From Chlorobium sp. (GTDB lineage: Bacteria; Bacteroidota; Chlorobiia; Chlorobiales; Chlorobiaceae), in assembly GCA_005843815.1 (NCBI GenBank), contig SZYA01000092.1, forward strand, positions 1 to 42,342: a DNA stretch of 42,342 nucleotides. Reading direction: 5' to 3'. Each line of letters opens with the position of its first letter. The stretch's first letter is position 1. This document shows, in pieces, positions 36,072 through 42,342 of the stretch. The position numbers and the translations under genes are program-made. The notes under the pieces were generated by a model. The model saw only the letters and a list, made by a program, of their open reading frames with translations. It made no database searches and was not told the origin of the DNA.

Positions 36072-37511
36072 TCAGCGGGAGATGATCTTCTCAAAACAGG
36101 CAACGCTCTCAATATGGCTGGTATGCGGAAACATATCAACCGGCTGCACTGACGCAAGGGTGTAGCCGTGAAGAGCAATCTCTTTACCATCACGGGCGAG
36201 ACTGGCAGGGTTACAACTGACATAGACGATTCTCTTCGGCCTGAGCCTCAACATCGTACTGAGTGCCTTTGGGTGCATACCCGCTCGCGGGGGATCAGTG
36301 ATAATTACCCGAGGAGCATCATAAGCCTCAAGCGCCTCAAGAATAGCATGAAAATCTTTAAGATCGACCTGGAGGAATGCTGCATTGCCGATACCGTTCA
36401 ATGTTGCGTTGCTCCGGGCATCTTTGATTGAACTTTCAACCACCTCCAGACCTATTACCTGACGGCAGTGCTGAGCCAGATAGAGTGTGATGGTTCCTGT
36501 CCCGCAATAGAGGTCATACACTGTATCTTCTGGCTGCAGGCCAGCAACCTCAAGAATGCTGCTGTAGAGTACCTCAGCCTGTGATGAGTTGGTCTGAAAA
36601 AATGAGTTGGCTGATATTCTGAAATCAAGTCCACCAAGACGCTCGGTAATGTAGCCTGCACCACTGAGCGTATACTCTGCGTCACCTGTTGCAACACTAT
36701 TATGCCGCTCCGTCACATTATTCACCACCGTGAGCTTCTCTGCATCCAAACCAGCTTCGAGGTGCGCCCTGTAACACTGCATCAGCTCCTCATCATGCCA
36801 TGATGTCACAAGATTAACCATCACCTCCTCCCTGTCTTCGCTGAAACGGACAACCAGGTTTCTCAAAAAACCGGTATGAGCCTTTGCTGCATAAGGGGCA
36901 AGAGCATTGGCAATGGCAAACGAACGGGTCAACGCCAGCACCTGGTTCATCACTTCCTTGGCAAGGTAACAGGAGTCAATATCAATCACCTTTTCAAAAT
37001 TGCCGGGAGTATGAAAGCCAAGTGCAAACTCTTTCGGGCGTGAAAGCTCGGCAAGCGAAAGCTCTTCGGGCAAAAGATAGCGCATATTCGAAAAAGAGAA
37101 TTCTATCTTGTTCCGATAGTGAAATGGTGTTGAAGCTGCATGAACCTTGTGGAGCGGTGGATCCGAAAAGTCACCAATATGCTCAAGCGCATCATGCACC
37201 TTTTTTTGCTTGTAAAGGAGCTGTGCCTCATAGCGAATATGCATCAGCTTGCACCCTCCACAAACACCAAAATATGTACACAACGGGGTGGTTCTGTCTG
37301 ATGATGGTTCAAGAAGCTCAACCAAAATCGCCTCAAGGTATCGCTGGCGCACTTTTTTTATCTTTGCAGAGACACGGTCGCCAACAGCAAGCATGCCACT
37401 GACCATCACGGCCATACCATTATCCAGCCTGCCGAAGCACTGATCTTTTTCGGCAATATCCGTTACAGTCAACGTGATGACATCACCTTTCGTAAAACGC
37501 TCTTCAGCCAT
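36072..37511 (-). CDS. rlmD: 23S rRNA (uracil-5-)-methyltransferase, RlmD/RumA type
   Basis: A 479-residue SAM-dependent m5U methyltransferase. A TRAM domain occupies about 7-66. The [4Fe-4S] cysteines are C78, C84 and C87 (C-x5-C-x2-C), with C181 as the likely fourth ligand. The SAM motif YDLYCGTGTITLYLA and the catalytic cysteine in IVYVSCNPASLARD complete the enzyme, together with DPPRAGMH. Whether it targets U1939 or another uridine, or tRNA, cannot be settled by sequence. ATG at 37511 is preferred over a TTG six bases upstream. Confidence 0.9.
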   Translation of the reverse strand: MAEERFTKGDVITLTVTDIAEKDQCFGRLDNGMAVMVSGMLAVGDRVSAKIKKVRQRYLEAILVELLEPSSDRTTPLCTYFGVCGGCKLMHIRYEAQLLYKQKKVHDALEHIGDFSDPPLHKVHAASTPFHYRNKIEFSFSNMRYLLPEELSLAELSRPKEFALGFHTPGNFEKVIDIDSCYLAKEVMNQVLALTRSFAIANALAPYAAKAHTGFLRNLVVRFSEDREEVMVNLVTSWHDEELMQCYRAHLEAGLDAEKLTVVNNVTERHNSVATGDAEYTLSGAGYITERLGGLDFRISANSFFQTNSSQAEVLYSSILEVAGLQPEDTVYDLYCGTGTITLYLAQHCRQVIGLEVVESSIKDARSNATLNGIGNAAFLQVDLKDFHAILEALEAYDAPRVIITDPPRAGMHPKALSTMLRLRPKRIVYVSCNPASLARDGKEIALHGYTLASVQPVDMFPHTSHIESVACFEKIISR

Positions 37512-37571
37512 AACCAACAGGATTAAAAGATATTGATAATAAAATTATTTCTGCACACCCGCTACGCCCGG

Positions 37572-38168
37572 TTACTCTTGAGCTGAATGACGAATAAGAC
37601 GAGGTTGAAGAATATTCTTCAAAATCCAGGAATAGAACAGATAAACCAGAGAAGCGGCGCAAACTCCAATCACCATACCGGCAAGTATGTCGCCCGGGTA
37701 GTGAACACCAATATAGGCACGAGAGAGAGAGATCAGCAGGGCATACAGAATCATGATGCCCGTAAAGAGTTTTTCCACCATTACCCCGCGATGAAAAAAA
37801 ATCCAGATAATTGAGGCAACTGCGGCAGAATTGGCCGCATGGGATGAGGCAAACGAATAACTCCCCGGCTGAGAGACAAGCAGACGAACATGTTCGAGAG
37901 CGAAGCAGGGGCGGAGACGCTGCACCAGAGGTTTAAGCACACCTGATGCAACAAAATCTGAAAGCCCCAGCGAAAGAAGGGCAAGAAGAATGACCAAAAT
38001 GGCTGACTTTCCACCCCTGATCACCACAAAAAGAGCGACAAGCGACAAAATATGAACGGAAGAATTGCTTTGCGTCACAAAGAGCATAAGATCATCGGCA
38101 GCAGGGTGAACCAGGCGAAGGTTCAGCAGCCGGAACAGCCACACATCAACCTGCTCAATCAGCTCCAT
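37572..38168 (-). CDS. PAP2-family membrane phosphatase
   Basis: A 198-residue polytopic phosphatase. The three PAP2 motifs appear as KPLVQRLRP, FASSHAAN (SGH equivalent, with S in place of G) and SRAYIGVHYPGD, which carry the phosphate-binding and catalytic histidines. Members dephosphorylate undecaprenyl pyrophosphate, phosphatidylglycerol phosphate or lipid A. The location among membrane-biogenesis genes makes undecaprenyl pyrophosphate recycling plausible but unproven. It begins nine bases after yidC ends. Confidence 0.88.
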   Translation of the reverse strand: MELIEQVDVWLFRLLNLRLVHPAADDLMLFVTQSNSSVHILSLVALFVVIRGGKSAILVILLALLSLGLSDFVASGVLKPLVQRLRPCFALEHVRLLVSQPGSYSFASSHAANSAAVASIIWIFFHRGVMVEKLFTGIMILYALLISLSRAYIGVHYPGDILAGMVIGVCAASLVYLFYSWILKNILQPRLIRHSAQE

Positions 38169-38176
38169 AATGTTGC

Positions 38177-39928
38177 CTACCGTTTAGCTCCCCCTTTTTT
38201 CTGTTTCCTGGCAGAAGAAGGTGCACTCACCAGGCTTACGCTCGGCATATCGGCTGCGGTTGTTGTCTTATTGATGTAAAACTGCTGAGCAACACTGAAA
38301 ATATTGAACATCAGGTAGTAGAGGCCCAGACCCGCTGGCATGTTGTTGAAAAAGAGCAGCATCATGGCAGGGAACATATACATCATCACCTTCATCTGCT
38401 CATTCGACTGCGTTGTCGGGGTAATTTTCTGCTGCAGATAAACGGTAACTGCCATGAGAATCGGGAAAACCGCGATATGACTCCCGTACATCGGAATGGC
38501 AAAGCCAAAATCAAAGATTGAATCAGGTACCGAGAGATCTTTTGCCCAAAGAAATCCATGCTGACGTAGTTGGATCGATGAGCGAAATACATAGAACATG
38601 GCAAAAAGCAGGGGCATCTGAAGCACAACAGGCAAACATCCACCAATCGGGTTCACTCCAGCTTCCTTATAAATGCGCCCCAATTCACTCTGCAACTTTG
38701 CTGGATTATCCTTATACTTTTCCTGCAGCTCCTTCAATACCGGCTGAAGAGCTGACATTTTTTTCATCGACTTGGTCGATGCTATTGAAAGAGGATAGGT
38801 GACCAGCTTGATAAGAAAGGCAAAAATGATAATAATAAGTCCATAATTGCTTATAAATCCATTCATCCAATTAAAAACCGGGAGAATAATATACTCTGCA
38901 AATGGCCTGGTAAGCCAGTCCCACCCAAAGTCCATAACCTTTTCGAGGCCAACATTTTGTGCCTTGACGGTGTTGTAGTCGAGTGGACCAAGATAGATAT
39001 TGAATTTATCATGTACGGCTGTCCCTGTTGCAGGAACACCCATTTTCAGAGCCGCCACATAATTTTCAAACTCATTGCCAGCCACCCTTTTGCCATCAAG
39101 GTAGATCCCCGCTGTACGCCCCTGTGGAATCAGGGCAGCAACAAAATACTTGCTGTGCACAGCAACCCACTTCGCCTCCCCTGACTGTTCTTCACGGTAG
39201 CGCTCATTCTCTTTGCTTGCATCAACTTTTACCTGACTACCTCCAAGAAATGCACTTGCCCATGTACTTTGAGCCTCATCCTGCCGATTCTTTTCTGAAT
39301 AGGCAACACCACCGTCCCATTGCAACTGATACTCATTGCCAGCAAGTTCATTGGCAAATCCGGTCAGCTTGACATCATAACCAACACTGTAACTGTCACC
39401 TCCGAAATCCCAGATAATATCAACTGCCTGCTGTGGCGCAATACCAAGATGATAACGCAATGCATACCTCTCCTTTCCAGTAATGGTGCGAAGAGTATCA
39501 AGTGAAGGTGCGTTAAAATAGAGGTCACGAGTATCTATTTTTTTGCCTTCCCGAGTAAGAAAAAGGAGCGAAAGAGCACCATTTTTCCCATTGGTCACCA
39601 GATCAAACGCTTTGCGATTTCCGTCAAGATGCTTTTTCAGTACAAGGGATTTAAGAGTTGCCCCCTTCGAAGAAACTATTGCCCGAAAAAGGTCATTTTC
39701 AACGGTAAAGAGTTGCTCTTTGCCAGCCGCAGATGGAGCAAACATCCCAAAAGTATCAATAACGGGAGGTAACGAAAGTGAAGAGGCTGCAAGTCTCTGC
39801 TGCTCCACCTGTTCTGTATGTATTTCCTTGGCGTTTTGCAGCGATTTATTCTCCGGCGACATGAACTGAAGCCAGACCATCATGATCACCGCGATAATTG
39901 CCAGGCCAGTTACTGAATTTCTATCCAT
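38177..39928 (-). CDS. yidC: Membrane protein insertase YidC
   Basis: A 583-residue Oxa1/YidC insertase. An N-terminal anchor ([19 protein letters not shown]) is followed by a large periplasmic beta domain to about 350, then the insertase core: the hydrophilic-groove helix region [22 protein letters not shown], the coiled cytoplasmic loop [27 protein letters not shown], and three further helices. The basic C-terminus ends KKGGAKR. ATG at 39928 is preferred over an in-frame GTG six bases upstream. It sits in the conserved rpmH-rnpA-yidD-yidC order. Confidence 0.97.
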   Translation of the reverse strand: MDRNSVTGLAIIAVIMMVWLQFMSPENKSLQNAKEIHTEQVEQQRLAASSLSLPPVIDTFGMFAPSAAGKEQLFTVENDLFRAIVSSKGATLKSLVLKKHLDGNRKAFDLVTNGKNGALSLLFLTREGKKIDTRDLYFNAPSLDTLRTITGKERYALRYHLGIAPQQAVDIIWDFGGDSYSVGYDVKLTGFANELAGNEYQLQWDGGVAYSEKNRQDEAQSTWASAFLGGSQVKVDASKENERYREEQSGEAKWVAVHSKYFVAALIPQGRTAGIYLDGKRVAGNEFENYVAALKMGVPATGTAVHDKFNIYLGPLDYNTVKAQNVGLEKVMDFGWDWLTRPFAEYIILPVFNWMNGFISNYGLIIIIFAFLIKLVTYPLSIASTKSMKKMSALQPVLKELQEKYKDNPAKLQSELGRIYKEAGVNPIGGCLPVVLQMPLLFAMFYVFRSSIQLRQHGFLWAKDLSVPDSIFDFGFAIPMYGSHIAVFPILMAVTVYLQQKITPTTQSNEQMKVMMYMFPAMMLLFFNNMPAGLGLYYLMFNIFSVAQQFYINKTTTAADMPSVSLVSAPSSARKQKKGGAKR

Positions 39929-39957
39929 GACCACTCGCTTTACAGTTTACTAAAACA

Positions 39958-40206
39958 CTATTTTTTATGAACAGATACAGGAGGAACAGGATCAAACCCT
40001 CCTTTTGAAAATGGATTGCATCGAAGAATCCGCCAGACGGTCAACCACAAAGCGTAAAAGAAATTATGATACTGAAAAGCCTCCAGCGCATAACTTGAAC
40101 AGGTGGGATAATATTTGCAGGATGGAGCGATCAATGGCGAGATAAATGCCCGGTAGAATTTTATCAACGCTATCGGTAACCAATTAATAAACTTCCAGTT
40201 ACTCAT
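39958..40206 (-). CDS. yidD: Membrane protein insertion efficiency factor YidD
   Basis: An 82-residue DUF37 protein with the conserved [24 protein letters not shown] and [17 protein letters not shown] stretches and three conserved cysteines. It assists YidC-dependent insertion. Its N-terminus is an amphipathic membrane-binding segment. Confidence 0.96.
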   Translation of the reverse strand: MSNWKFINWLPIALIKFYRAFISPLIAPSCKYYPTCSSYALEAFQYHNFFYALWLTVWRILRCNPFSKGGFDPVPPVSVHKK

Positions 40207-40238
40207 GATCTAACGGCTCCTTTGCCCTGTATGAAACT

Positions 40239-40697
40239 TCATGAGCCATAAATAGAGCCAATCATCAGAATCCAGACAGGCAGCATACCCCCAATCAATT
40301 CCCTTATCTCCTTCCTGAATGCCTCAAGAGCGGGAAAAGTCTCTCTGCTGCCTATATAAAGAAACGAGATACAGAGTTGACCATCTGTTTCACTATCCTT
40401 AAGGAATCCTGCATTATAGGGTAATAAGGGTCTCTCAAGACGGTAAGCTTCCCTCATCATCCTCTTTACCCTGTTACGCTTGACTGCGGAGGGAATTTTT
40501 TTCTTCCCGGCCGTGAACAGCAAAATAGCCGAAACTCCATTACCCAAACGGTTTTCAGATTTCAGGGAGGCATACACTATTCTTAAAAAATCACCCCTTG
40601 CACTCTTCCCAATACTGAATAGTTGTGCAACAAGTTGCCTTTTCCTCAATATCTCATGCTTACGCAGAGAGTGCTGATGAACTTTAAGCAAAACCAA
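40239..40697 (-). CDS. rnpA: Ribonuclease P protein component
   Basis: The protein subunit that binds the RNase P RNA and the pre-tRNA leader. The RNR-type basic motif KKKIPSAVKRNRVKRMMREAYRL is clear, with LRKHEILRKRQLVAQLF at the N-terminus. The frame contains no ATG upstream of the conserved start, so initiation must be at TTG 40697, TTG 40691 or another unusual codon; no ribosome binding site is evident. It follows rpmH by 31 bases. Confidence 0.92.
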   Translation of the reverse strand: MVLLKVHQHSLRKHEILRKRQLVAQLFSIGKSARGDFLRIVYASLKSENRLGNGVSAILLFTAGKKKIPSAVKRNRVKRMMREAYRLERPLLPYNAGFLKDSETDGQLCISFLYIGSRETFPALEAFRKEIRELIGGMLPVWILMIGSIYGS

Positions 40698-40728
40698 AAA
40701 AATAAGAGCAATTATTGAACAACAGCCA

Positions 40729-40890
40729 TTACTGTCCCGCCGTACCCATATCAGAACTCACCGTCAGTGAATGACGCCCCTTTGCCCTTCTTGCAGAGAG
40801 AACTTTTCGTCCATTCTTGGTCGACATTCTCTGCCTGAAGCCGTGCTTGTTCCGTCTTTTTCTATTCCGCGGCTGATAGGTTCTTTTCAT
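40729..40890 (-). CDS. rpmH: 50S ribosomal protein L34
   Basis: A 53-residue, very basic protein with the L34 sequence [18 protein letters not shown] and [19 protein letters not shown], followed by a short extra tail ending SSDMGTAGQ. It is the first gene of the rpmH-rnpA-yidD-yidC run transcribed away from the origin. GTGGAG lies about ten bases before the ATG. Confidence 0.97.
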   Translation of the reverse strand: MKRTYQPRNRKRRNKHGFRQRMSTKNGRKVLSARRAKGRHSLTVSSDMGTAGQ

Positions 40891-41370
40891 CGCTTATATA
40901 CTCCACACTTTATTAAAAATAGCCAAAAATTCAAATTTACTGGGCGCGCAATTTAACACAATTGATTATCAATAACAAATACTTCCAGAACCTCCCTGTA
41001 AATTGAGTCGCATAGACTGCTTTTTTGGGTATAGCAATGAAAGGCAGGTAGTAAAAATATTCCCGCACACATAAGCCTGTTAATAATGTGGACAACATGT
41101 GGACAACATATTTACAACCCAATAAACACCAAAGAATCATAATAATCAAAAGTTGCAACTATTGTTGATTACTCTTATACTTATAACACCTATTTTACTA
41201 TAAATAAATAACTTAAAGTGTTGATAACCTCGCATGGCATCACTTATGGATTAGGTCTGATTTTCGTTAAAGGAAATTGTTTTTTATCCACATAAAAAAA
41301 CTAACTTGCCTGCTCAGAATGTTGATGGTAATAACGATACCAACAATTATCCCTCGATTTATATTTATTT
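40891..41370. other. Probable chromosomal replication origin (oriC)
   Basis: A 480-base gene-free AT-rich region between divergent rpmH and dnaA, the classic origin location. A perfect DnaA box TTATCCACA is at 41284-41292 and two identical boxes TGTGGACAA (reverse TTGTCCACA) lie at 41088-41096 and 41099-41107, spaced 11 bases. A one-mismatch box TGTTGATAA is at 41219-41227. An A/T-only stretch around 41190-41215 could be the unwinding element. Confidence 0.8.
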
Positions 41371-42342
41371 ATGTCAGAAGTTACATCAACAATCGCACAA
41401 AAACATACACCGACTCAACCCAGGAAAAGCGGCACAATGGAACAGCAAGTCTGGGAGGCATGTCTTAACACTATCAGAGAAAAAATTAATCCTCTGGCTT
41501 TTAAAACCTGGTTTTTTCCAATTAGACCGATAGGCTTTTCTGGAAGCGAACTGACTATAGAGGTACCGAGCCAGTTTTTTTACGAGTGGATTGAAGAGAA
41601 TTACTCCTCTTTTTTGAAACAGGCCCTTAAAGAGGTCATCGGACCTGATGCTCGGTTGATGTACTCTATTGTAATGGATAAATCACAAGGTCAACCGGTT
41701 ACTATAGAGTTACCACATCGACATGCTGTAAATAGTGATTTTATTGCGGCAACTCATGCGGCTGAAGTTAAAAACAGGAATAGTGCTGATTTTGAGCGTA
41801 ATCTAGCCCGATTTGAGACACATTTAAATATCAAGTATACTTTTGAAACCCTTATCAGGGGGGATTGTAACTCATTGGCCTTTGCTGCGGCCAAAGCTGT
41901 TGCACAAAGCCCTGGGCAGAACGCTTTTAATCCTTTGGTGATTTATGGCGGAGTTGGTCTTGGTAAAACTCATATTATGCAGGCAGTAGGGAATAGTGTC
42001 CGTGAAAATAAACTTTCTGAAAGAGCATTGTATGTTTCAAGTGAAAAGTTTGCAATAGATTTTGTAAATGCAATACAAAACGGTAAAATACAGGAATTTT
42101 CCTCTTTCTATCGCTCAATTGATGTACTGATCATTGATGATATCCAGTTCTTTTCCGGCAAAGAAAAAACACAGGAGGAGATTTTTCATATTTTCAACAC
42201 CTTACATCAATCAAACAAACAAATTATTCTCTCGGCTGACAGGCCAATTAAAGATATTAAAGGTATTGAAGATAGACTCACGTCACGATTTAACTGGGGT
42301 CTCTCTGCTGATATTCAACCACCCGATTATGAGACCAGGAAA
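41371..42342 (+). CDS. dnaA: Chromosomal replication initiator DnaA (3' truncated by window edge)
   Basis: The frame from ATG 41371 stays open to the window end (324 codons). Domain I ([22 protein letters not shown]) is near residues 26-48, followed by a linker. The AAA+ domain III has Walker [10 protein letters not shown] at 193-201 and Walker B LIIDDIQF at 253-260, then the sensor region [11 protein letters not shown]. The DNA-binding domain IV lies beyond the edge. An alternative start is ATG 41437. DnaA binds the boxes just upstream to open the origin. Confidence 0.97.
   Translation, partial: MSEVTSTIAQKHTPTQPRKSGTMEQQVWEACLNTIREKINPLAFKTWFFPIRPIGFSGSELTIEVPSQFFYEWIEENYSSFLKQALKEVIGPDARLMYSIVMDKSQGQPVTIELPHRHAVNSDFIAATHAAEVKNRNSADFERNLARFETHLNIKYTFETLIRGDCNSLAFAAAKAVAQSPGQNAFNPLVIYGGVGLGKTHIMQAVGNSVRENKLSERALYVSSEKFAIDFVNAIQNGKIQEFSSFYRSIDVLIIDDIQFFSGKEKTQEEIFHIFNTLHQSNKQIILSADRPIKDIKGIEDRLTSRFNWGLSADIQPPDYETRK

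Noticed and set aside
1-42342. CRISPR array, integrase, prophage or complete insertion sequence
   Set aside because: No regularly spaced direct repeats, integrase, transposase or phage structural gene was seen; only remnants at the left edge hint at past mobility.

Overview
The window looks like the chromosome-origin region of a green sulfur bacterium (Chlorobiaceae, Chlorobium/Pelodictyon type). This is an inference from gene content: a deoxyhypusine-synthase-like protein, an ATP synthase operon holding only the F0 genes plus delta, a complete dcw cluster, and weak or absent Shine-Dalgarno sites. No 16S or photosynthesis gene is present to prove it.

Layout. 1-761: decayed, defence-like fragments (end of an AAA ATPase, the first codons of a DUF4276-like gene, a frameshifted DUF1016/PD-(D/E)XK nuclease). 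998-2796: a solitary RTX-type M10 metalloprotease behind a near-consensus promoter. 2969-4174: a deoxyhypusine-synthase-like gene and the 4.5S SRP RNA with its promoter. 4354-7778: trpS, a HAD phosphatase and argS. 7792-9809, minus strand: nadD, bamD-like, a DUF2892 gene and tRNA-Ala(CGC). 9858-13120, minus strand: atpZ, an unknown membrane protein, atpB, atpE, atpF, atpH and a strong terminator. 13400-14275: pgeF.

14268-32304 is one long minus-strand run. In transcription order it reads mraZ, rsmH, ftsL-like, ftsI, murE, murF, mraY, murD, ftsW, murG, murC, ftsQ, ftsA, ftsZ and an acetyl-CoA hydrolase/transferase-family gene. Most junctions overlap or are only a few bases apart, and a probable MraZ operator lies upstream. 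The run makes lipid-linked peptidoglycan precursor and the divisome; murB and ddl are missing from the usual slot between murC and ftsQ. 32575-36064, plus strand: chorismate mutase, mltG, pgk and a rhomboid protease. 36072-40890, minus strand: rlmD-like, PAP2 phosphatase, yidC, yidD, rnpA and rpmH. 40891-41370 is the probable oriC with DnaA boxes, and dnaA runs off the right edge.

Most of the window is conserved housekeeping sequence, and I found no convincing new multi-gene system. The points most worth a second look are: a TrpRS with a cysteine pattern close to the [4Fe-4S] type; an ArgRS whose HIGH signature has lost both histidines; an FtsZ with two copies of the C-terminal partner-binding peptide; a CoA-transferase-family gene coupled to the end of the dcw operon; an unknown membrane protein inside the ATP synthase operon; and structured inverted repeats in divergent intergenic regions.
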